Assembly (NCBI RefSeq): GCF_018873765.1
Contig: NC_057924.1
Location: 9,486,001 to 9,550,000, forward strand
Direction: 5' to 3'
DNA length: 64,000 bases
Source of the DNA: Telopea speciosissima
Taxonomy: Eukaryota > Streptophyta > Magnoliopsida > Proteales > Proteaceae
Shown: positions 1 through 11,500 of the stretch, piece after piece
Position numbering within the stretch: position 1 is the first letter of the stretch
Layout: each line of letters starts with the position of its first letter
Notes under the pieces: generated by a model
Seen by the model: the letters and a program-made list of their open reading frames with translations, nothing else
Databases searched by the model: none
Told to the model about the DNA's origin: nothing
Program-made: the position numbers and the translations under genes

Positions 1-130
1 TTGTTCTTGAAGGCTCTTGATTATCATTAGGAGTGATGATTAGAGCCTTAAACAAGTGGGTATTTATAGGCTAGATGGCTTAAATTAATTAGGAATCTAG
101 ATTAGGATCGGATTCTAAAAGCCATATATA

Positions 131-395
131 ATCCGGTATGCTGGATTTTAATCCGGTGTGCCGGATCACCTAATTTCCTTATTGAACAAGGGAATAACGG
201 TCAAATTATAGTTGTATTTTAAGGATCTGGTATGCTGGATACTCATCCGGTATGCCGGATTAGTGCAGGACTAAGCCAAAATGGATCCGGTATGCTGGAT
301 GGTTATCCAGCGTACTCCGGAGAGCTACTATGAGTAATTTCCTGAGATTCCCATTAATCCGGTATGCCGGATCAGGAACCGGTATGCCGGATTGG
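131..395. repeat. Cluster of eight short palindromes, consensus ATCCGGTATGCCGGAT
   Basis: The 16-bp imperfect palindrome ATCCGG-TATG-CCGGAT occurs about eight times with small changes, near 132, 153, 226, 247, 285, 304, 356 and 377. Spacing is irregular (about 20-70 bp), so it is not a simple tandem array. It lies in the UBP14 intron that continues beyond the window and is probably part of a transposon. Function unknown. Confidence 0.8.
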
Positions 396-799
396 GCAAT
401 TTCAGTGGAAATTAGTCCAATTCCAACAAGGGTTTGGTTTGGGGGTTTCAAACCCAAAAGGTCATATGTCTAAGGGGTCAAATTACCTCCTAAGGACATT
501 CTAAATGGATGTCTGCGTGCGTGTATGCATTACATCAATTTGTGACTTAAGATTACAAATACATGATTACAAAATCTTCAATAAGTCTTCATTCTTCAAT
601 CTTCAATCTTCAAAGTTAGACTTGTTGACTTCCATATCTTTGAAAACATCTTGAGCATTATTCTTGTACATTTTTGTATACGCTCTTGTATATGCTCTTG
701 TGTTTGTATGCTCCCCCTCACTTGGTGCTACACTCTCATCTAAACACCTTAAGCAAATGTTAGTCCAAGAGAAGCTTTATTTGTTATCATCAAAACATG
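396..799. other. Intron sequence, probably transposon-derived, no gene seen
   Basis: AT-rich sequence with short direct repeats (cttcaat near 586-610; gctcttgtat near 672-700). A purine-rich tract on the minus strand at about 708-720 (GAGGGGGAGC) resembles the polypurine tract preceding a copia 3' LTR. No coding potential is visible. Confidence 0.35.
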
Positions 800-1975
800 G
801 CTTTGGAGTGTATAAGGAGTTTTCCTCAACATAAGTCTTCTCAGGCGGACGATCCTGCAGTGTTCCGTGACCAGCTTCCGTCTAAGTCCGAGAGTGATAG
901 TCTTAAGTTCCTATAGCCACGGTGGCTGTTATGTGGTCTTCCATGCGGTAGTATTTATTGCTACATGGTCAAGAAGTTGAAAGGCTTTGAGTCATCATTA
1001 ATTAAACATCTTCACTGATGTTTAGGAGCTCCAACAGCTAGTTTTTCCTAGAAAATATAAGTTGAATAGTGGAGACTAAAATGGATTAAATAATTCCAGC
1101 AATTTTGAATTAGAAATGGTTCTCCAACAACTAGTTTCTCTTGGGAATGAAAAGTGAATTCAATTGTTCAAAGACGAAACTGAGCTTGACTCTAACGGTT
1201 AGTTTAAAAGCTAATTCGTTTGCCTATAAATAGGTGGAGTCTCTTGATGTCACATAACATAGATCAATACACAACAACAACCTGTGTGCAAGCTTGAATC
1301 GACTTGTCATCTTGAGAAAAGCTGTTGTGCTCGAGGTTTATTGTCTACATCATCTTGCGAAGCTACTGCTGCTGTGTTTTGTGCTCAAGTATTTACATCA
1401 TCTTGAGAAAGAGCTGTGAACAAGTGCTACAACGTGCTCAAGTTCAGAAGAAGAAAATCATATTGTGTTGATCAAAGTGTGCTTAAGAGTGTTTACAGTA
1501 TCAGGCTTCAAAGAAGCCATTTTTGCTGTAAGTTCAGCTTGTGTGGCTTGAAGGAAATCCTTGGCTTGTGTGGCATGGGTGGAAATCCTTGACTAGGGGT
1601 GGCTTGGGTGTTCAACCTGAAAAAGTGGTTGAGTTGTGTAAGGGCTTGATTCTTGCCTGGGAAAAGAATCAAATAATAGAGAAATCCTTGGTCCGTGATC
1701 AAGGTAGTGGACGTAGGACAGTTGCTCAAACCACTCTAAATCGCTATGTGTGCCTGCTTGTCTCTCTCTCTCTCTCTCTCTCCTAATTGCATCTTGCTAC
1801 TTAAAGCAACTGGTAATATCCTCCATGGCACTCTCTTTGTTTGTTTCTTATTTGTTTTCTATCATATGCCATTGTGTGATGTTAGGATTAATTTTGGGTT
1901 TGTGTTTTGTTTGTTAGATTTGTTTAATTTGGTCACAACCCAATTCACCCTCCTCTTGGGTTGCATTTGATCCTA
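800..1975 (+). mobile_element. Probable Ty1/copia LTR remnant in UBP14 intron
   Basis: A TATA-like box (TATAAATA, 1225-1232) is followed by sequence rich in short direct repeats, a (TC)n run and an end resembling copia LTR ends (CACCCTCCTCTTGGGTTGCA near 1946). The text just before 800 (TTTGTTATCATCAAAA) resembles the region before a SIRE-type 3' LTR. No gag or pol is present, so it is at most a solo LTR. Boundaries are estimates. Confidence 0.4.
1761..1782. repeat. (TC)n microsatellite
   Basis: About eleven TC units, read directly, inside the probable copia LTR. Confidence 0.9.
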
Positions 1976-2204
1976 CATGTGCATTGAATTTTTTCTACAA
2001 CCTCCTGGTTTCTTTACATATGCTGCATTTCATGTATAATTAGCTGGTTTTATGGAGTTGCTTTTGTTGCAGCATGTGTGATAATTGTATAATAAGCTGG
2101 TCTTTCCTAGACCATGATCCAGTTGCGAGAGATCCTTTACCATTGAATGCCTGTGCATAAAATAGGCATCTTAGTTTAGAAGTCTAATGTACTCTTCGAA
2201 ACTA

Positions 2205-2395
2205 ACTCAACTCAACTCAGCCTTATCCCAATGAAATGGGGTCAGCTACATGGATCTTTCTTCAGTCAGCTCTATTCAAAGACATACTTGTTGCTAGTCC
2301 TAAGCTATGTATGTTTTTCCTCACTTCTCCTAGGGTCATTTTAGGCCTACCCTTGGCTTTTTAGTTTGTCTAATCTGAAACCTAGGTTCCTGAGA
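2205..2395 (-). mobile_element. RTE-type LINE 3' fragment
   Basis: The same motif ends the longer RTE copies in the next intron (CTCAGCCTTATCCCA...ATGGGGTC...CTACATGGATC, then about 140 bp of matching sequence). It is antisense to the host gene and lies 130 bp before exon 2527-2660. No reading frame remains. Confidence 0.7.
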
Positions 2396-2526
2396 TAATC
2401 ACTCTTTTGAAACATTTCTTCAATTATGTGTAGTCATGTTACAAATATTGTTGTTGTTGTGGTGGTGGTGGTTATTACCATTCTTATTTCCACTGTAAAA
2501 GGAAACTAAATCTTTCTTGTTTCCAG

Positions 2527-5500
2527 ACCGAAATGACAACTGCTGAAAAGGAACTTGACCAGAATACCAATTTTGATTGGAACCGCATACAAGAAAGTGG
2601 AGAAGAAGTGGAACCGCTATTTGGACCTGGTTACACTGGGCTTATCAATCTTGGGAATAGGTAGTTTTGGTACCTTCATTTTTTCTTTTTTAATTTACTT
2701 ATCTGTAACTGTTTCTTTGTACATTGCTTCTCCGTTACAGTTGTTATTTGGCAGCAACAATGCAAGTAGTATTCTCAACAGATTCTTTCTCTTCAAGGTT
2801 GGTCTTCTTTTTCACTACTTATATATTAGCCATTCACCTTCTTTGTGGAAACTGAATAGGTTTCCTCACTTATTTAACTTTATTGATTTACGTAATTCTT
2901 CTATCAGGTATTACAAGAAACAGAGTCTGAAACAGGGATTTGAGAGTGCTCCTGCTGATCCAACTGTAGACCTAAATACACAGTTGTAAGAAAACAGTGT
3001 CTTTTATATTGTGGCTGTCTTAGCTTCCATGGGTAATGTTGATGTGAAATATTCTTTTTGATTCTAAAATGAATCCTTTAAATTATTGGTAGTCTGGATT
3101 TGTTGAAGTGCCTGCATTTTATTGTTTTTCTCTTTAAACAAATCCGTTGATGAATGATTTATTTATGTCCAACACAGTGGTCAGAAATCTTTAGGTATTT
3201 GAGTTGTTACCTTTTGACTTGGGATTATGAAACGATTTGGGTGAAATTAAGCGACTCCCAAATTAAATATTTTGCATTTTTGGGGGCTATTTGCTTACAA
3301 CAACAACAACAACAACTCAGCCTTATCCCAACTAAATGGGGTCGGCTACATGGATCCTTGTAAAAAATAATTAAAATAATATGAGAAGGAAGAGAGCACA
3401 TCGACAACTCAGCAATATCCCACCTAAATGGGGTTGGCTACATGGATCGTTGCCCTCCAATCAGCTCTATTTGAGGTCATACTTGAGACAAGGCCTATAC
3501 TATGCATGTCATTCCTCACTACTTCACCTAGGATCATTTTAGGCCTGACCCTAGCTCTTTTAGATACTTCAATCTGAACCAAATCACTCCTCCGTACTGG
3601 TGTATCCCAAGCTCTTTGTTGAACATGACCATGCCACTTTAGACGACTCTAACTTAGCTTCTCATGTATAGGGGATGCTCCCAATTCAGCTTTAAATGGT
3701 GTTTCCTTAATCTTTTCAAGTCTTGCCACACATCCATCTCAACATCCTCATCTCCGTCACACTTTGTTTATCTACGTGCTGCTTCTTGACTGCCCAACAT
3801 TCCACACCATACATCATTGCCGGTTGTATGTCAGTTCTATAAAGTTTTCCTCTGAGTTTTAAAGGAGTATGCCGATCACACAGTACGCCAGTTGTACCTC
3901 TCCGCTTCATCCATCCTATTTAATTCTTTGGGAAACATTATCCTCTATATCTCCTTCATTTACGATAGAGCTCCATAACTCCAGCTTGGCGATAATTCCT
4001 GCTTTTGTCTTACCACCAACACAATATCATCAACAAAAAGCATACACCAAGGAATCTCATCTTGTATGTCTTTAGTTAGACCATCCATTATAAGCGCAAA
4101 CAAATTAAGGCTTAAGGTTGAACCATGATGTAGCCCAAACGTAATTGGGAACTCACTACCTTGACCCCCTACAGTTCTTACGCTAGACACCACGCCATCA
4201 CATATATCTTTAGTTTTGCCTATTTATTTACATGACACCCTTCTCTTCTCTAGTATGTGCCAGATTAGCTCTCTAGGGATTCTATCATAGGCTTTTTCTA
4301 GGTCAATAAAGACCATATGAAGATCTCTCTTACCCTCTCTATACTTTTCTATGATTCTCCTAAGAATATAGCTTCCATCATGGATCTATTTGGCATGAAG
4401 CCAAATTGGTTCTCCGAAATAGTAGTTTCCTTTCTCAGGTGGGTATCAATAACCCTCATAAAAAACACATTAGCTTTATGCCTCTATAGTTATTGTAGCT
4501 CTGAATATTAACTTTATTTTTCTAAACCGGGACCACAATGCTTCTCCTCCATTCATCCTGCATTTTCTTTGAACTCAAAAATCTTGTTAAACAACTTGGT
4601 TAGCCTGGCTAAACCACATATTCCTAGTCTCTTCCACACTTCGATTGGGACTCCGTTTGGACTTGGAGTCTTGCCTACTTTCATCTTTTTTAATGCTTCT
4701 TTGACTTCAGACACCCTGATTTTTCTTATATATCTATGACAGATGGTGTCACAATGAGAAATACTACCCTCTGGGGTATTATTACTCGAAAGATCTTCAT
4801 TTAGGAGACTGTAGAAATACTCGTTCCATCGCTTCATAATGTCTTCGTCCCTTATTAATACTTTACCATCTTCATTTTTAATACATCTAACATGGTCAAC
4901 ATTTCTATTCTCTAGTCATTCTTTCTCTTGCTTAGCTATCTATGTGTTTAGATTGTTATAAAGATCATCATATTTCCTTGCCCTTGCATTCCCCACAATC
5001 TTCTTAGCTTCATTTCTGGCAGATTTATACCTTTTTAGATCCTTTACCTTGTTAGTCCTTTGCCATGTTTTAAAACTAGCTTTCTTAGTCTTAATGGCTG
5101 CTTGGACCTCATCATCCCACCACCAAGACTCCCTGATGCAGGTCTAAGCACAAGAAGGAAGAAGAAATGTCCTAAGGGACTGATTGTTGGAGCCTTAGAA
5201 GAGTTTTTCTTATTTCTATACTTAGTTTTTTTTTGAGCTCTTAGATTGAACCAGTCCACCCAATGGACCAATTTAAGTGACTCTTTCTTATTGGCTGATT
5301 TTGTTTTATTTCTATTGGCTCTTAGAGCATCTTTTAATTTTTGTCCAAAACTATGTTTTATTCTTCCCCTCCATGATTTAAAGAGGGTGGAGTTGTTTTG
5401 TCATTAGGAATCAGATCTGGGATTCCAAATCCAGATCTGAATATGTGTAAGGCCTTTGGCCCTTTTTCAGATTATAAATAAAGCAATCGTGGACAGGCCC

Positions 5501-8500
5501 CCCCACTATTCTGCATTAAAAAATTTCTGTTTTCAAGCTTTGTTTGCTGCCATCGTGCTGCTGCCTCTGCTCCTTTGTGAGTTCTTACATCTTTGTGGAT
5601 CTCAAGGTGGATAGAGTGGGTGGACTCCTGCGACTCCTTGCATCGTGAAGATCGGGAGGTTTCTTCAAGTTTCAAGCTGCTGCCATTGCTGGTTCTTCAA
5701 ATCAGTAAGTTAACTTTCAATTGCTGCATACATCCTTCCCTTCTTCATCCTCCAACCTAAGCCATCCCTTCCCCCATCGATCTAGTCAGACCATCCTAAC
5801 CCTAATTCCCATCACCTCCCACAAAACCCAAAAACCCTAAACCCATTCTAAATTCCGTCTAGCCCTAACCAGCCATCAAAACATCCCCAAAACCTGATCG
5901 AGTCACCCTCCTACAGCCAGCTATACTCGACTCCAAGCCCTGCCCCCAAGTCCCTTCCTAAACCCTAGATTTAACCTCAAAACTTGAAATCTAAAACCCT
6001 AACCCTAACCCTAACCCTAAAATTGCAGAATTTCTAGACCTACCCGAACCCTACCTTCTTTACATCATATTAATCCCCTAAACCTGCACATTAAAACCAT
6101 ATATAAACCTTACCCTAATTCCTTAACTTAACCCTAGTTTTACCCTAAACAGCCCCAACTGTAAACAGTTTTAGAATTCTGTTTTACCCTGGTTCCTATT
6201 AGGTCTTGCCTATATAGGACTACATTACTCCCTAAGGGCATGACGTTTACCTTTCGATTCCCCCAGTACCTCCTTAGCAACCTTCTTAATACAAGCTGTC
6301 CTCTCGTACCACATCAAATTAGTGTTGCCTTCAAGGTCCCATTTTCCTTGTTTGACCACTTTATCTGTAAATGAAATCAAGGAGTCTCCTTTTAATCTCC
6401 ACCACTTTATCTTAGGGCAGGCTGTTGCTTTTAAATGTCCTGAAATATTAGCCAATTCATGTGAATGTACTGGCTGCTAAATTTGACTAAAAATTTGGTT
6501 ATCTAAGATTGCTTATGTCATAGCAACCTGGTTATGCCCCTGTGAAGCATTCTTGGACTGGGTAGATTGTAGTAGCAAAGAGCAATCATAAATTAAATAA
6601 ATAACAAAGATAATTCCTAGAACCACATTAGGCCTTCTAAGAATCACAAGTAGGGTTGTAAAATATGTCACCTTCAAGGTTGAGAAGAAACAGTACGGCT
6701 TCAAGCAAATTCATACATTTATTAAGCTTTGGAAATAATCATTGCATGGATGAAATAGGTTCAGTTTTGGCCTTTTGAGCTGCTTTTCCAAGTCAAAACA
6801 TGGAGGCGATTACATATTTGTGCTTATGGGTTTAATATTGTAATTTAATCTTTCTGTTAAATGATTTGCTATTTCTTTATTATTTTGATAAGAGATTTGT
6901 CTAAATGACACGTCTATAGTTGTATTTAGCACTTGACACTTTTTAATCTTCCTTTGTCTTATTCCCAAAAGTTCTTTAAGTTAGAGGTATAAATGGGTTT
7001 TCAAAAATAATTTGAAAGTGACTTATCACTATCATTTTCAAAAGCTGTCATTGTCAGGCACATTTTTTGAATACCCATGTGAAATGACATTATTTACTCT
7101 CATTGAAAAAATTGTGTTATACTAAAAAGGTAAAAAATAAGGTTACAAATTATTTGACACCTTAAGGGGGTGTCAATAAGAAAATCCCTTTTGATAATAA
7201 GGATCTCAATAGTACACACTGAAAATTACCAAGTACCCTGGCTTTTGTAATAAAGGCGAGGAGAATAAAAGAACAGAACCTAGCTCCTTGTGCTTTCTTT
7301 AAGTGACTCAAATGACTCAACCCTTCACATGATAAGGACTCAATGAATCAAATTACCAAAATGCCCTAGCTCCTGTAATGAGAGGGAGAAGAAATTTAAA
7401 AATCGAGCATAGTGACTTTATGGTTCCTGTAAATGTCTGGGACTGCATTTTCTCAACTTGCTGTCAATCGTTTTTTTCTTCTCTGTCCTATTCTCCTATA
7501 TGCTTCCTGATTAATTTTAACGTTTCTACTCTGTTGATAAATCATGTTATTAGGGTTACTTGTGCCTTGTGGTGGTTCAATGTTGTCAGAACTTATTAAT
7601 ATTTTTGTATTCAATGGTAGGACAAAACTGGGGCATGGTTTGCTTTCTGGCAAATATTCAGTCCCGGCAGAGGAGGTATGTAAATTATTGATGTCATGTA
7701 TATCTTCTTGCCATTGTCTGTTTTAAAGGATATAACTTTCTTTTGTAACCAAAATATTGAAATTGCAAATTTTAGATCATCAGATTTAAGTGCTTTAAGT
7801 TATCTGTGTAGACTTTACATACTTCTGAGTCTGCTGCTTCAATTTCAACAACATGAAATAGAGTAGTCAGCTGTGATATCTGATCTATTAGATTATTATA
7901 TAGGATTTTTATTAGATATTCCTTTTAAAATATGGCGGGAGCCTTGTGTGGCCACTGGGTATGCCCTTTTTATTCCTTTTAAAATATGGTTTGGATCACG
8001 ACAGGATATATCTGTTTAGGATTTGCTCAGGATTAGGTGGTAGAATTTAGTCAAATTCAGATGGGATACAGATCCAATGGATCGGGATAGGGACTTGATT
8101 GTTTTCAACTAATCCTGATTGCATCAAGGCTAAACTTGACTGATCCTTGCAGATCCTATTTAAAACTCAGATTGGCTTTGGTTGATCCTGATCTAGACTG
8201 GGTTAACAAAGGCAAGGATTACATATAAACCTTGATGCCAAACCCAATTTATGTTGTAAACTATTCATGTCTGAACTCAACATGTATCAATGTGATCTTC
8301 GTGGGTTACATATGGGTTTCATCTTGGTGGGATGATATATGATTCAAATTGAAATTTGACATTAGGCGTATCCAGATCATTCCTGAGGAATCCAACAGCT
8401 GGAAGTGCCCTATCACCCCTTTCACGTGGCATAACTTGATGTGCCTTCCAAAGATACTTTTTGGGTATGCCCATCCAGAGATACCTTTGCCTTCAGATAT

Positions 8501-11500
8501 TCCAAGAAATAAAAAATATAGAGGAGAAATTGAGTGATCCCTATAGAATCTTGAAGCCTAGAAGACCTGATCTGCTGATGCATTTTATTCTATATTTATT
8601 TTATGAAATGCAATTCAACCTAGTCCACTTGACATTTCTTCTTGAAACAATCACTAATCTCTTGCAATGCCTTTTTTTTTTTTTTTTAAAAATTTCCAAT
8701 TGGTCACACTGACCATTAGATTCCAATAGAGTGTATATCTCTATTTATTTCTTTTTTAAATAGAACTCTCTCTTCCCACACTTGACTACTTTTATCTCCG
8801 TTTCTTTTTCAGAAACAGGAAGGGATACCTCCTCGCATGTTTAAAGCAGTTATTGCAGCTAGCCATCCTGAGTTTTCTAGTATGCGGCAGCAGGTAATGA
8901 GTTGCTTAATTTAATTTGATTCTGAAGCTGTGAATATGCCATCTTTATTTAGTCTGTGATCTCATATTCTGATGGACATGCTCTTGATTTAGTTCCCTTT
9001 AATGATATCAGTGCTATTGATATAGAATAATGTCCTGAAAATTAATTCATATGTTAAATCCTTGTTGGGGTTTAATTGAGTTGCACTGTGAAACATACAG
9101 TTTTTCTTGTCAAGATATAAATATTCAGGGAAAAAATCATTTGAGCGGTCCTCAAAGTTCTGAAATGTTCTACCCAAGTATTTAAGGGGCCATACGTATC
9201 AAAGTGGCCCGTCATTGTGCAATGTGGAATGATGATGTAGTCTAGATTAGCCATACTGAAAATGTCAAATTCCGGAGCCTAAATCAATCAAATATGCTCC
9301 CTTGTATTGGCATGCATCCCCATGTATGTTCATGCATGTCTACCTTACAATTACTGCTATTGTGCACTCTCCCATAGACCTCTATTTTTTACTATTTGAC
9401 AAACTTTGTTTGGGCTGGAATTTTACATGTGAGCATGGGACGCGGGGTCTACCTGTCCACAAAGTTCTGAAATGTTCTACCCAAGTATTTAAGGGGAAAT
9501 TGCCTAGATCTACTAGATAGGGCAACAAGATTTACAAAATTGGTAGAAGTAAATTATGTTTTACAATCACAAGTTACGATGTTGAAAAGATTTAAGAAAT
9601 CCCCATAAGTAACAAAAAACTAAAACACCCTTAATATCCTTCTCGCCCCCCTCGTTTTTGTTTTTTTTTTATTCAACTTCTCTATTTTTAAATTTTTATT
9701 GACTCCACTCTTCTTTCTTCTACTCCTCCTTCCTTTGGTGAAATCTGCAACCAATACCTCCTCCCATCCTCTTACCTGCAACCCCACCCCATCCTCCCCT
9801 GCAAACTGGCCCTGCACCTCCTCCACCCTTCGCCATTGTCTAGTTTTGGCCACTCTCTGAACTCTCCAAGCGATATCACTGCCAGCACTTGTGGTTGCAA
9901 TATTGGGCTTAGCTTCTTGCTCACCTTGTTCAAAGAACTCATACTTGTGCAACCCGGACAGGCTCAACCACCCCCCCCCCCCCCACAAAACACACACACA
10001 CACACACACACACAACAACAAGAAGGCACCCAAATTAATTCCAAACCGCAGGCACGGTCCTATCTCTACCTGCCTTTGGTCGGATTTCATAAACTCCTTA
10101 ACCTATTTGATGATATTGACGTTCTTTCTCATTAAAAAAGTAAGAGAAAATATCATCAATGGTTTTAGCGATATATCTCCTGCAGCCGTCCCTTTCATTC
10201 TAACCTTTGATGTCTTTGTCTTGGCTTTATCTGATAATAAGAGTGTTCTTATGCAAGTACTGGTTGGCAGTTCAAGGGGCAGGTTATTTATGAGGTTTTT
10301 CGAATCACTTTGATTTTTTCAAGTCTTGTTATAATATTTCAGGAATTAATTGAACAGGGCCCATTGTAAAAATGATGAGAAACACCACATAACTAATCTA
10401 CCATGCTGTTGATATGTGCCACATAACTTCAGCTTTAACATCTCCGTCACATCTGATGGAACTTACCTAGATTCCCAAACGGTCCTGAGGCTTGAGGCTA
10501 CAACCCGATCTGCCAGAAGATTACCGTCCATACCAGGGTTCACTCAGGCGAGGCTGAACATTATGGCTTTGAAGTTTGCGACACAGGTGAAGCATGTATT
10601 GATAGATGATGGCGAAGGTTTGAAGCTGAAGGCTCAGTTCCGAAGTAAGAAATGGTTTGGCAGGGCTGGGTGGGGGTGGTGTTGCAGGGAAGAGAAGGGG
10701 CGGGGACCGGGGAGTGAGGAAAATTGAGTGAGAGCAGGAGAGGGAGGGAGGGGCTGGATGACAGTGGCAGTGGTGGTGTGGGGCCGGTTTGCAAGGAGGA
10801 GGGTGGGGTGGGGTTGCAGGGGAGGGAGGAGGGAGTGGATGTGGACTTTGTTGGAGAAAGAAGAAAAAGTAGGAGAAGAAGAAAGGAGAAAGGGTGGGGT
10901 CAATAAAAAATTTAAAAATAGAAAGGTTGAATAAAAAAACAAAATCGAGGGGAGAAAGAATGATGCTAGGGGTATTTTAGGTTGTTCACTTAAGTTTTTT
11001 TAAAAAAAAAATTTATATGAGGATTTGGTAAATCTTTTCAACATCGTAACTTGTGATTATAAAATATAATTTCCTTCTACCAGTTTTGTAAATCTTTTTG
11101 CTATCTAGTAGATCTAGGCAATTTCCTCAATATTTAATACATATAAATATAAATGAATAAAGGACATTGCTTCGCTTTCTTACTCATGTTGATCCTATAA
11201 TAGTTATTATCGACCCTTTTACCACTCACACTATGACTGGTAGGCTTGCTAATTATCTGAAGTCAATTTACATGTATTGTTTGATTCGTACTTGCTTCGA
11301 CCAAATATTGCACCCTGTATGAGTTTTATTTAGCTCAGCTCCAAGCTTCCATTTGACATAGTGATCCCTCACCAATTCTCTAGTTTGTAAAAAAATGATA
11401 GGACTTACAATTGTCTCCGCTTAAAAAAAGAAATGAACTATATTAGAAATTTGTTTGGTAAATCTAAGCAGACACACACATGCACACACGCGCGCACACA

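Larger units (their letters stand above)
3400..6470 (-). mobile_element. RTE-type non-LTR retrotransposon, degenerate, split by a 1.1 kb insertion
   Basis: Read from high to low coordinates, the translation resembles plant RTE LINEs: [17 protein letters not shown] (about 6290-6240); WWWDDEVQ (about 5125); [15 protein letters not shown] (4837 downward); reverse transcriptase motif FVDDIVLV (about 4010); and the C-terminal block [14 protein letters not shown] (about 3820) with RMLRWMCG. Stop codons and frame shifts break it in several places, for example two near 4920-4940. The endonuclease half is missing, so it is 5'-truncated and inactive. It sits antisense in the 4.6 kb UBP14 intron 2986-7620. 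The segment 5135-6226 is not part of it. Confidence 0.88.

Noticed and set aside
131-395. CRISPR-like array
   Set aside because: Palindromes are unevenly spaced, spacers vary from a few to about 70 bp, and this is plant nuclear DNA.
5997-6020. Interstitial telomere marking a chromosome fusion
   Set aside because: Only four units, hexamer CCCTAA instead of the common plant heptamer, and located inside a 1.1 kb mobile insertion.
9620-10313. Overlapping open stretches of 99-156 codons on both strands
   Set aside because: They run through C-runs, CA repeats and the arms of a long inverted repeat, are low-complexity, and lie in an intron of UBP14. No domain is recognisable.
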